From: Steroidobacter denitrificans
GTDB taxonomy: Bacteria; Pseudomonadota; Gammaproteobacteria; Steroidobacterales; Steroidobacteraceae
Length of the DNA stretch: 64,000 nt
Assembly: GCF_001579945.1 (NCBI RefSeq)
Contig: NZ_CP011971.1
Location: 3,036,030-3,100,029, forward strand
Direction: 5' to 3'
The position numbers were made by a program, and so were the translations under genes. Under the pieces are notes generated by a model that saw nothing but the letters and a program-made list of their open reading frames with translations, was not told the DNA's origin and searched no databases. The stretch's first letter is position 1; the number at the start of each line of letters is the position of its first letter. Below are positions 11,939-20,663 of this stretch, in pieces.

Positions 11939-12904
11939 ATGAGTCGGTTGAACGATGTGCGTGACAGACTGGAACGGCACCAGATCCCGATCTATTTTCT
12001 GGCGATTGCGCTCGGCTTCGCCGTCGCGTTGACCGTACCCGGCACCGGCAGGCTGGAAGTCCTGATCAATCCCGCGCTGGCATTGATGCTGTTCGTCACC
12101 TTCCTGCAGGTGCCGTTGGTCAAGCTGCGAGCCGCGCTGGCGAACCGGCGCTTCCTGGGCGCATTGCTCGTTGCAAACTTCCTGGTCGTGCCGCTGCTGG
12201 TCGCGGCCATGTTGCCGCTTTTGCCAGCAGACCCGCTGGTCCGTATCGCCGTGCTCTTCGTACTGCTGTGCCCATGCATCGACTACGTGGTCACCTTTTC
12301 CCATCTGGGCAAGGCGGACTCCGCGCTGCTGCTGGCTGCGACGCCGGTTCTATTGCTCGTGCAGATGTTGCTGTTGCCGCTGTACTTCGGCGTGCTGATG
12401 GGCGAAACATCGGCCTCACTGGTCCAGGCAGGTCCGTTCCTGCACGCATTCGTCTGGCTGATCGCGGTCCCGCTACTGCTCGCGGCGGGCCTGCAGGCAG
12501 CCGCCTCGCGCTCGCCGAGAGTGGCCCGTTTGGCCGGCCTGGGTGGGGTGATGCCGGTACCCGCCACCGCGGGGGTGCTCTTCGTGGTGATCGCAGCGGT
12601 GACACCGCAGCTGGGACCAGCAAGCAATGCTGCGGTCTCGGTAGTGCCGTTCTACATTGCCTTCGCGATCATCGCGCCACAGCTCGGCCTTGCGGTGGCA
12701 CGGATTTTCAAGCTGGCTGTTCCGGCGAAACGGGCCGTGGCGTTCGCGTCGGGCACGCGCAACTCACTGGTGATATTGCCGTTGGCCCTGTCGATCCCCG
12801 GCGCGCTTCCCATCGTACCGGCGGTGATCGTGACCCAGACGCTGGTCGAGTTGATCGCAATGCTGGCCTACATACCGCTGATACGACGGGTGGCAACGCG
12901 TTGA
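11939..12904 (+). CDS. ACR3/BASS-superfamily arsenic-resistance-type permease
   Basis: This membrane protein of about 321 residues has some ten hydrophobic helices. The segments LLCPCIDYVVTFSHLGKAD and FASGTRNSLVILPLAL resemble the 'arsenic resistance protein' branch of the bile-acid/sodium symporter superfamily. Substrate is uncertain; arsenite or another oxyanion is most likely from the context. ATG 11939 is preferred. An in-frame GTG at 11903 would add twelve His-rich residues. It follows the broken CDF gene on the same strand. Confidence 0.7.
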   Translation: MSRLNDVRDRLERHQIPIYFLAIALGFAVALTVPGTGRLEVLINPALALMLFVTFLQVPLVKLRAALANRRFLGALLVANFLVVPLLVAAMLPLLPADPLVRIAVLFVLLCPCIDYVVTFSHLGKADSALLLAATPVLLLVQMLLLPLYFGVLMGETSASLVQAGPFLHAFVWLIAVPLLLAAGLQAAASRSPRVARLAGLGGVMPVPATAGVLFVVIAAVTPQLGPASNAAVSVVPFYIAFAIIAPQLGLAVARIFKLAVPAKRAVAFASGTRNSLVILPLALSIPGALPIVPAVIVTQTLVELIAMLAYIPLIRRVATR

Positions 12905-12928
12905 CTGCCATGCTGCCGCCCGCCCAGG

Positions 12929-13336
12929 TCACTTCTCGGTGCTTGTCAGTGGGCGCCGCAGCGTGTCCAGGATGACACATTGGCCGCGCTCGCCCCCACT
13001 GCAGCTGCCGATCACCCGTTCGAGCTCAGCGGCCATCCGCTGCAGGTCCCCGAGCCGGGCCTGAATGTCCACCAGGTGCACGCGGGCGAGCCGGTCGACA
13101 TCTTGGCATGACAATCCGTCGTCCTCGGCCAGGCCCAGCAGGCTGCGGATCTCCTCCAGGGAGAAGCCAAGGTCGCGGCCACGACTGATGAAGCGCAATC
13201 GATCCACGTCCGTTGACCGATAATCGCGGTACCCGCTCGCTGTGCGCGGCGGCGCAGGCAACAACCCGATGCGCTCGTAGTAGCGCACGGTTTCCGGATG
13301 GCACCCGCTGCGTGTCGCGACCTCTCCAATCTTCAT
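12929..13336 (-). CDS. MerR-family divalent metal sensor (PbrR/CadR/ZntR type)
   Basis: This 135-residue regulator has the MerR winged helix (IGEVATRSGCHPETVRYYERIG), a dimer helix and a C-terminal metal loop (CSGGERGQC). Cysteines occur near residues 14, in SCQDVD, and in the loop, the three-cysteine pattern known for the Pb(II) sensor PbrR and the Cd(II) sensor CadR. It is divergent from a CDF transporter with a 19-bp-spacer promoter between them, so it most likely activates that gene in response to Pb, Cd or Zn. ATG 13336 is chosen because the conserved N-terminus begins there. Confidence 0.85.
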   Translation of the reverse strand: MKIGEVATRSGCHPETVRYYERIGLLPAPPRTASGYRDYRSTDVDRLRFISRGRDLGFSLEEIRSLLGLAEDDGLSCQDVDRLARVHLVDIQARLGDLQRMAAELERVIGSCSGGERGQCVILDTLRRPLTSTEK

Positions 13337-13340
13337 GGGC

Positions 13341-13371
13341 TTGACCCTGTAGCGGCTACAGACTTTAGGAT
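13341..13371 (+). promoter_or_regulatory. MerR-family promoter for the CDF gene
   Basis: A -35 TTGACC (13341-13346) and a -10 TAGGAT (13366-13371) are separated by 19 bp that contain the dyad CTGTAGCGGCTACAG. This is the distorted-spacer promoter recognised by MerR-family activators. It starts 5 bp from the divergent regulator's ATG and points to the CDF gene at 13429, so the regulator is expected to control both. Confidence 0.88.
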
Positions 13372-13428
13372 CGCCGACCTGACAGCGGTCCGCAATTCCT
13401 GCGTCCGCTCCCATCTGGAGACTTGACC

Positions 13429-14052
13429 ATGGGTGACTCGTGCGGCTGCGGAAGCACAGTGGATATCCGGGCCTTGGAGGCCGGGCAGCGGCGCGTGCTG
13501 ATGATCGTGCTGGCGATCAACATCGCCACCTTCGTGATGATGATCACGGCGGCGATTTACAGCGGATCGTCCTCGTTGCTGTCAGGCAGCCTCGACAATC
13601 TTGGCGATGCGCTGACCTACTTGCTGAGCCTGGCGGTGATCGGCGCCAGCTTGCGCGCCAAGGCCAAAGTGGCGCTGATCAAGGGACTGCTGATTTTCGG
13701 CGCCGCGGTGGCGGTCGCCATCCAGATCGGCTGGCGCCTGGCCCATCCGGAGGTACCGATCTTCGAGGCCATCGGCATTGCTGCGGTGATCAACCTTGCG
13801 TTCAACGCACTGTGCCTGTGGTTGCTGACGCCGTACCGCTTCGGCGATGTGAACATGTCATCGGCGTGGGAGTGTTCGCGCAATGATCTGTACGAGGGTG
13901 TTGCGGTACTGCTGGCGGCCGCCGGCGTGTGGCTGTTCGATGCGGGCTGGCCCGATCTGGTCATCGCCGGTGGACTGTTGCTGATGTTTCTGCGGTCCGC
14001 CTGGCGGGTACTCCGTATGGCTTGGCGGAGCTACCGGGACGAGGCGAAATAG
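13429..14052 (+). CDS. CDF-family divalent cation efflux transporter
   Basis: This 207-residue inner-membrane protein has about six helices and lacks the long cytosolic C-terminal domain of classical CDF proteins, so it is a short form. The metal-site helices read GSLDNLGDALTY and ECSRNDLYEG, matching the paired D/N-x3-D pattern of CDF site A. The N-terminus has a CGCG motif. ATG 13429 follows CTGGAG. It is controlled by the PbrR/CadR-type sensor at 12929, so cadmium, lead or zinc is the likely substrate. Confidence 0.82.
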   Translation: MGDSCGCGSTVDIRALEAGQRRVLMIVLAINIATFVMMITAAIYSGSSSLLSGSLDNLGDALTYLLSLAVIGASLRAKAKVALIKGLLIFGAAVAVAIQIGWRLAHPEVPIFEAIGIAAVINLAFNALCLWLLTPYRFGDVNMSSAWECSRNDLYEGVAVLLAAAGVWLFDAGWPDLVIAGGLLLMFLRSAWRVLRMAWRSYRDEAK

Positions 14053-14088
14053 CAAGTTGCGGCCCGTTGCCCGGCCCAAGAGAAGAAA

Positions 14089-14110
14089 TGCCCCGTATGC
14101 CGGGGCGTTT
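14089..14110. terminator. Hairpin terminator between convergent CDF and mer module 2
   Basis: GCCCCG (14090-14095) pairs with CGGGGC (14101-14106) around a five-base loop. T-rich bases follow on both strands (GTTTG on plus, TTTCTTCT on minus). It lies between the ends of two convergent transcripts, so it probably serves both. Confidence 0.6.
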
Positions 14111-14154
14111 GTTCGCCGAGTTGGCTGATGATCGGCATCCAGTGGCCGCGACCG

Positions 14155-14370
14155 CTATCCGCAGCAGGGATTCTGTTGCTGGATCGGTGGACACGGCACG
14201 GTGCCGTACGAACAGAACACACAACAGTCGCCCGGCTTGGGCCGCAGTACCGTGCTGCAGCCTGGACACTCGTAGAAAAACTGACAGGCCGTGGTAGGCA
14301 TCATCTCGCTGGCCTGGTGCCTGCATTCTGGGCAGGTCAGCATGCTTTGCAGTTGCAGATCAGCCACCAT
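14155..14370 (-). CDS. GDCCVxC-domain small cysteine-rich protein, copy 2
   Basis: This 71-residue protein has the same layout as the 655-867 copy: CPEC, YECPGC, GDCCVFCSYG and a QQNPCCG end. ATG 14370 overlaps the end of merP. It is the last gene of mer module 2; no ATP-grasp gene follows, only the terminator at 14089. Function is not established; a cytosolic Hg or thiol-metal binding role is inferred. Confidence 0.78.
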   Translation of the reverse strand: MVADLQLQSMLTCPECRHQASEMMPTTACQFFYECPGCSTVLRPKPGDCCVFCSYGTVPCPPIQQQNPCCG

Positions 14371-14647
14371 TTGTCCGTGCCTTGGCCGGGAAGCCTGCTT
14401 CGGTGATGGCCCGTGCGATGTCCGAAGCACTTGTACGCTCGGAATCGAAGGTCACCGTTACCGTGGCTGCCTTGGTATCGACCGCAGTGTCAGCTACGCC
14501 GGGCACCTTCTCGAGCGCTTTCTCAATGGTGATGCTGCACGTAGGGCAGGTCATGTTCGCGGCCTGCAACACCACCGTCTCAGTGGGGGCGGCCCCCGCC
14601 GTTCCGGCCCATATGACGGCCATCAAGGCCAATGTCCACTTGCGCAT
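14360..14647 (-). CDS. merP: MerP-like periplasmic mercuric ion-binding protein, copy 2
   Basis: This 95-residue protein has a signal peptide (MRKWTLALMAVIWAGTAGAA) followed by a single heavy-metal-associated domain with NMTCPTCS at the metal site. It delivers Hg(II) to MerT in the periplasm. It starts 10 nt after merT and overlaps the next gene, so the three genes form one transcript. Compared with copy 1 it is clearly diverged, unlike the near-identical promoter block. Confidence 0.87.
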   Translation of the reverse strand: MRKWTLALMAVIWAGTAGAAPTETVVLQAANMTCPTCSITIEKALEKVPGVADTAVDTKAATVTVTFDSERTSASDIARAITEAGFPAKARTNGG

Positions 14648-14657
14648 CGATCGTCTC

Positions 14658-15014
14658 CTACAGAAGCCAAATCACGTAATACGGAAACAACAACAACAAG
14701 GCGATCACGACAGTGGCTAACCAAAGCCAGCGCCGCCGCCGGCTCAAGATGCCCGGATCCACGCATTGGCCTTCGGCGCGGCATCGAGAGGCTGGTCCGT
14801 ACAGGCCCCAGAAGGCTAACCCCAGCGACAGCAGGGCGGCAGCACTGAACCAAGGGCGCCATGGATCCAGCGCGGTCAGGTTGCCGATCCAGGCGCCACT
14901 GATGCCCAGCAGGACCAACGCCAGCGGCACGACGCAGCAGACCGATGCGCCAATGGCGGCGATGCTCGCGCCAACGATGGCTGGAACAGACGATTTGGCC
15001 GGGGTTGTTTGCAT
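14658..15014 (-). CDS. merT: MerT mercuric ion transport protein, copy 2
   Basis: This 118-residue protein has three membrane segments, the CC pair in the first (ASVCCVVPL), and a second cysteine pair (CRAEGQC) before the last helix. The first 40 or so residues match copy 1 except for one substitution, then the sequences diverge. It is the first gene of mer module 2, read from the MerR promoter at 15022-15052 and divergent from the intact merR. Confidence 0.9.
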   Translation of the reverse strand: MQTTPAKSSVPAIVGASIAAIGASVCCVVPLALVLLGISGAWIGNLTALDPWRPWFSAAALLSLGLAFWGLYGPASRCRAEGQCVDPGILSRRRRWLWLATVVIALLLLFPYYVIWLL

Positions 15015-15021
15015 CGGAGCA

Positions 15022-15052
15022 TACTAGCCTCTGTACCTAGGTACGGAGTCAA
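15022..15052 (-). promoter_or_regulatory. MerR-controlled promoter of mer module 2
   Basis: It is identical in sequence to the module-1 promoter: -35 TTGACT (15047-15052), 19-bp spacer with the GTACCTAGGTAC dyad, and -10 CTAGTA (15022-15027) on the minus strand. MerR bound to the dyad is expected to repress without Hg and activate with Hg, and to autoregulate the divergent merR. Confidence 0.86.
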
Positions 15053-15055
15053 GCC

Positions 15056-16571
<1,516 letters not shown>

Positions 16572-16688
16572 TCTGAAGGGCCGGCGTCGCCGCCAGGCCG
16601 TCGCGGAGTGGCGGTGACGGCGTTTCGATGGCCGGCAGTGGGTGGCGGCAGACGATGCCGGGGCATCATCGCCGGGAAGAATACGGGC

Positions 16689-16875
16689 ATGGCTTTCATC
16701 TCCAATGCCGAATCCGTGACCGTCCTGATCGTGGATGCCGACCGGCATCCACGACGGCATGGGTCGGAACCCGGCTCGGACATCGCCACCTATCTCGCAC
16801 GCCACAACACGGACGTCGTGTTCGACCGGATCGCCTCGGACGGCTCGCCTGTCGCAGAAGCGATCCTAGAAGAAG
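16689..16875 (+). pseudogene. Universal stress protein remnant
   Basis: The translated stretch SNAESVTVLIVDADRHPRRH ... DIATYLARHNTDVVFDRIASDGSPVAEAIL matches the start of the second UspA domain (sVTVL.V ... IA.yLArHg..v ... AIL). The upstream part of a USP is absent or scrambled, and the frame loses similarity after about 16875, before the conserved GAYGHSR end. Only a fragment of about 60 codons remains, squeezed between the aldo/keto reductase and the end of copB. Confidence 0.6.
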
Positions 16876-16923
16876 GTAGCGCTTGGCCCCACCCCTGCCA
16901 TCTTTCCAGCCCCGAGAGCTTCG

Positions 16924-17973
16924 TCAGAACCAGAAGCGCAGGCCGATCACCCACCGGTTGTCGGTTCTGGAATGACTGCTAAGCCCGCGCAGGTCCGACG
17001 TCTTGCCGAAACTCCATTCGCGCTCGAATCCCACGTAGGGCGCGAACTGCCGCGTGATCTCGTAACGCAAGCGGACGCCTCCCTCCACGGTACTCAGGCC
17101 CGCACCGATGACTTCCTCCGGATCGGTCTGCCCGAACCAATTGGCTTCGAGCCCCCAATTGGCGATCAACCGGTTGGTGAACAACATCTCATACTCGACC
17201 TCGACGATGGCCGCCGTCTCGCCGCCCTCTCCGACGTAGCCCGTTGCCGAGACCTCGAACTTGTAGGGCGCCAGACCCTGGACGCCGAACGCGGCCCAGT
17301 TGCGCGGCGTTCCGCCTCCACCGAAGTCACCAAAATCCCGGCGCACGCCGACCACGGCATCCCACCAGGGATGGATCGCGCGGCCGTACAAGGCTTCAAT
17401 CCGCCCGCGCTGCAGGCTTTCGTCCAGCGCGTGACCCTTGGTTCGCAACCAGAGGCGGTTGAGGTCGCTGCCGACCCAACCGATCCCCTCCCAGGCGATC
17501 TCCCTGCCTTCATCCGTGTTCGCCCCTTCCAACTGGTCCATGAGCCAGAACGAGTTCAGGCTGGTGCCGTGCTTGTGGTAATCCTTCAGCAACGGGAACG
17601 CCGCCGAGCGATCGGCATCGGTGAGAGGAGGGATGGGTTCGCGTGGCAGGGCGGGGTTCCCCATCTCGGAATGGTCCATCTCGGAATGGTCCATCTGGGA
17701 GTGGTCGACCTGCGGACGGTCCTGTTGTCCATGATCCATCTGCGCGTGGTCGTCACCACTGCCGGCGTGCTCGGAATGGGTCTCCTGCGAACGCTTCGAA
17801 TGATCCATGCCGGCATGGGGAGGCTGCGTCGTCGCATCTTCTTCCTGCCGGTCCGTCGTCGCACTTGACGTCGCAGGCTGGCCATGTCCGGCGTGCTGCG
17901 CGTAGGCGCCGACAGGGAGCGACAGGACGACGGCCAGCCCAGCCCACAGCATCGTTTTCGTTGGGCTCCTCAT
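16924..17973 (-). CDS. copB: CopB copper resistance outer membrane protein
   Basis: This 349-residue protein has a signal peptide (MLWAGLAVVLSLPVGAYAQ), a long His/Met-rich low-complexity region with MDHS repeats (near residues 60-115), and a C-terminal beta-barrel domain ending in WVIGLRFWF, a terminal aromatic typical of outer membrane proteins. It acts with CopA to sequester or export copper at the outer membrane. Its ATG overlaps the copA stop (ATGA). The start was chosen at the signal peptide; the upstream frame re-reads copA. Confidence 0.88.
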   Translation of the reverse strand: MRSPTKTMLWAGLAVVLSLPVGAYAQHAGHGQPATSSATTDRQEEDATTQPPHAGMDHSKRSQETHSEHAGSGDDHAQMDHGQQDRPQVDHSQMDHSEMDHSEMGNPALPREPIPPLTDADRSAAFPLLKDYHKHGTSLNSFWLMDQLEGANTDEGREIAWEGIGWVGSDLNRLWLRTKGHALDESLQRGRIEALYGRAIHPWWDAVVGVRRDFGDFGGGGTPRNWAAFGVQGLAPYKFEVSATGYVGEGGETAAIVEVEYEMLFTNRLIANWGLEANWFGQTDPEEVIGAGLSTVEGGVRLRYEITRQFAPYVGFEREWSFGKTSDLRGLSSHSRTDNRWVIGLRFWF

Positions 17974-19847
17974 TCTTCGACCCTCACTTCCCGGAACATG
18001 CCCGATTCCATGTGGAAGAAGAGATGGCAGTGGTAGGCCCAACGCCCGAGCGCATCGGCCCGGACTCGGTAGCTGCGCTTCGTGCCCGGAGGCATGTCCA
18101 CGGTGTGCTTGCGCAGATGGAAGTTGCCCTGTTCGTCTTCCAGGTCGCTCCACAGGCCGTGCAGGTGAATCGGATGCGCCATCATGGTGTCGTTCACCAG
18201 CACGATGCGCATGCGCTCGCCGTAGTTGAGGCGCAGCGGCTCGGCATCGGCGAACTTGATCCCGTCGAACGACCAGGCGAAACGCTCCATGTGCCCGGTC
18301 AGGTGCAGTTCGACCGTGCGGCCAGGCTCGCGCCCGTCGGGATCCGGGAACAGGCTCTTCAGGTCGGCATACGTCGCCACCTTGCGGCCGTTCCCGCGCA
18401 GGCCGATGCCCGGATCGGACAGTCGAGGCGCCGGCGTCATGGTCTGCATGTCGACCAGGGGGTTGCCGGTCTCGCTGGCCGGGTGCGCCTGCATCTGCAT
18501 GCCTCCGGCCGGCGCGCCCTGCATGGCCGTGGCCGAGGCGCCGTGGCCGGCATGTGGATCGACAGATGCTGCGGCACCATGGCCAGCGTGTGGATCCGAA
18601 GCCGGTGTGGCGCCATGCCCGGCATGCGGATCGGCGGCGGCCGGCGTCGCGCCGTGTCCCGAATGCGCGGCGTGGTCGCCGTGTCCCATGTCGGCCATGG
18701 TCAGCAGCGGACGCGGATCGACCGCCGGCACCGGTGCACGCAGCCCTTCACGCACCGCCAGCGTGCCGCTGACGTAGCCGGTACGGGCACTGTCCTGGGC
18801 AAAGAGGGTGAAGGCGTCCTGGCCGGTCGGTTCGACGATCACGTCGAAGGTCTCGGCGGTGGCGATGCGGATCTCGTCCACCGTCAGCGGATGGACGTAC
18901 TGGCCGTCGACCTCGACCACCGTCATCTTCAGGCCCGGGATGCGCACATCGAAGTAGCTCATCGCCGAGCCGTTGATGAAGCGCAGCCGGATCTTCTCGC
19001 CGCTGCGGAACAGGCCGGTCCAGTTGCCCAGCGAAGTGGTGCCGTTCATCAGGTAGGTGTAGGTGTGCGCGTTGACGTCCGACAGGTCGGTGGGCGTCAT
19101 CCGCATGCGGCCCCAGGCCGCGCGGTCGCTCAGGGTCGCACGCAGCCCGTCGTTGCTTACGTCGCGGAAGAAGTCCCCTACCGTCCGCTGGTAGTAGTTG
19201 TCGTACTCCGACAACTTCTTCAGGCGGGCGAACAGACGCGCAGGATCCATGTCGGTCCAGTCGGACAGGAACACCACGTAGTCGCGGTCGTAGGAGAACG
19301 GCTCGGGTGCGATGGGATCGATGATCAGCGGCCCGTACATGCCGCCCTGTTCCTGGAAGCCGGAGTGGCTGTGGTACCAGTAGGTGCCGCCCTGGCGAAC
19401 ATCGAACTCGTACAGGTAGCTCTCGCCGCGGCCGATGCCATCGAAGCTGAGACCGGGCACACCATCCATGTTCGCCGGCAGCAGGATGCCGTGCCAGTGG
19501 ATCGACGTGGAGTCACCGTGGATCGAGCCTGGGGGCAGGTCGTTGCGGACCCGCAGCTGCACCCGCGTGCCTTCGCGCCAGCGCAGGATCGGTGCGGGCA
19601 CCGAACCGTTGACGGTGATGGCGGGCCGCGTCTTGCCCGTGTAGTTGACCGCGGTCTCGCCCACGCTCAGGTCAAACTGCGTGCCGGCGAGAACTTCGAG
19701 CTGGCCCGGAGAGCGTAGTGCCCAGCTTTGCTTCGGCCACAGCCCCAGGCCCAGCACCGCACCCCCCGCCGCCAACCCTTGAACGAACTGCCTTCGGGAA
19801 AGCAGGCGTTGTTCTTCGACGTTCGCACCTGAAGGTCTGGATCGCAT
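17970..19847 (-). CDS. copA: CopA/PcoA-type periplasmic multicopper oxidase
   Basis: This 625-residue Tat-exported oxidase has the twin-arginine signal LLSRRQFVQGLAAGG. Copper-ligand motifs occur in order: IHWHGI, YWYHSHSG, HPIHLHG and WAYHCHLFFHMESGM, the last with the type-1 Met. A His/Met-rich insert (near residues 390-450) carries three tandem DPHAGHGA units. It oxidises Cu(I) to Cu(II) in the periplasm. ATG 19847 follows a TAGGAGA site. It is followed by copB and is expressed from a shared copper-box promoter about 225 bp upstream. Confidence 0.92.
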   Translation of the reverse strand: MRSRPSGANVEEQRLLSRRQFVQGLAAGGAVLGLGLWPKQSWALRSPGQLEVLAGTQFDLSVGETAVNYTGKTRPAITVNGSVPAPILRWREGTRVQLRVRNDLPPGSIHGDSTSIHWHGILLPANMDGVPGLSFDGIGRGESYLYEFDVRQGGTYWYHSHSGFQEQGGMYGPLIIDPIAPEPFSYDRDYVVFLSDWTDMDPARLFARLKKLSEYDNYYQRTVGDFFRDVSNDGLRATLSDRAAWGRMRMTPTDLSDVNAHTYTYLMNGTTSLGNWTGLFRSGEKIRLRFINGSAMSYFDVRIPGLKMTVVEVDGQYVHPLTVDEIRIATAETFDVIVEPTGQDAFTLFAQDSARTGYVSGTLAVREGLRAPVPAVDPRPLLTMADMGHGDHAAHSGHGATPAAADPHAGHGATPASDPHAGHGAAASVDPHAGHGASATAMQGAPAGGMQMQAHPASETGNPLVDMQTMTPAPRLSDPGIGLRGNGRKVATYADLKSLFPDPDGREPGRTVELHLTGHMERFAWSFDGIKFADAEPLRLNYGERMRIVLVNDTMMAHPIHLHGLWSDLEDEQGNFHLRKHTVDMPPGTKRSYRVRADALGRWAYHCHLFFHMESGMFREVRVEE

Positions 19848-20189
19848 GCATGATCTCCTATGATCGGTAGGGGCTGGCCGCAAGGGCGCCCGGTTCATCG
19901 CCACGATCCAGGCGATGGGAACCCGCGACGCCGGAGACGCCATCGTGGGGACGGATGCCGTTCAGCGTGCGCAAGACGAGCGCCGCGGCAGTGGCCGGAA
20001 TTCCCAATGGATAAGGGACTCAGGAATCATGCAACGGTCGGGATCGAGCACATGGCCATGAAACTCGCGTCATCACGGCCAGCTTAGGAGGAGGTCACTT
20101 TCGCCGGGATGACCCGTCCATTACATTCCCGTCATTGCAATGTCATTCCCGCTCGGCCAGCGGGTCGCAAGACCTATCGCGGGTCCGTT
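19848..20189. other. Intergenic leader of copAB (342 bp, no gene seen)
   Basis: No convincing ORF is present. It holds the copper-box promoter (20081-20140) and a leader of about 225 nt ahead of copA. The leader contains a potential 10-codon peptide (20059 down to 20027), which I do not call as a gene. The left edge of cueR transcription ends here as well. Confidence 0.6.
20081..20140 (-). promoter_or_regulatory. Copper-box promoter A (copAB)
   Basis: On the minus strand the box GTAATGGACGGGTCA (20124-20110) is followed after 23 bp by the -10-like TAAGCT (20086-20081). The 23 bp are 22 plus the C preceding the hexamer. The same box and identical spacing occur at three other promoters in this window. 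The box covers the -35 position, as expected for an activated promoter bound by an OmpR-family regulator such as CopR or CusR. Regulator identity is inferred. Confidence 0.75.
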
Positions 20190-20663
20190 CTACCTGCGCG
20201 GGGTCTTGCGCTTCCGGACCCCAGGCTCATCGACCGCGCCACGTCGGCGTTTGGGTTCTCCCGCCGCCGCTGCCGATGGCTGTTCCAGATCGGCCAGGAT
20301 CGGGCAATCGGGCCGATCGTCTCCCGAGCAGCCCATCACCAGTTGCTGGAGCGTGCCAGCCATCTCCTGCATGTCCGTGATCCGTTGCCGCAGATCTTCG
20401 ATATGGCCCAGGGCGATGCGCTTGACGTCCGCACTGCGCCGGCGGCGGTTCCGCCAGAGCTGCAGCAGGCCATCGATCTCGGCGACGGAAAACCCCAGAT
20501 CCCGCGCCCGCCGCACGAAGCGCAGTACGTGCACGTCGTTCTCTGTGTAGTTCCGGTAGCCTGCGTCCGTGCGGCTGGCCGCCGGGATCAAACCGGTCGC
20601 CTCGTAGTAGCGGATCATCTTGGCCGATACCCCTGAAGCGTTCGCTGCTTGACCGATGTTCAC
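20190..20663 (-). CDS. cueR: CueR-type copper-sensing MerR regulator
   Basis: This 157-residue regulator has the MerR winged helix ([23 protein letters not shown]) and the C-terminal copper loop CSGDDRPDC, the two-cysteine pattern of Cu(I)/Ag(I) sensors such as CueR. The basic tail (GEPKRRRG ... KRKTPRR) is longer than usual. Its start overlaps the ATPase gene's stop by 4 bp, so it is cotranscribed with its likely target. Two CueR-type promoters lie at 23261-23348. Confidence 0.88.
   Translation of the reverse strand: MNIGQAANASGVSAKMIRYYEATGLIPAASRTDAGYRNYTENDVHVLRFVRRARDLGFSVAEIDGLLQLWRNRRRRSADVKRIALGHIEDLRQRITDMQEMAGTLQQLVMGCSGDDRPDCPILADLEQPSAAAAGEPKRRRGAVDEPGVRKRKTPRR

Noticed and set aside
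17643-17720. Short tandem DNA repeats that could suggest a CRISPR-like or satellite array
   Set aside because: They encode the MDHS repeats of CopB in frame and have no spacers. No CRISPR array is present in the window.
20027-20059. Ten-codon leader peptide (MAMCSIPTVA) in the copA leader
   Set aside because: No ribosome-binding site or comparative support; too short to call.
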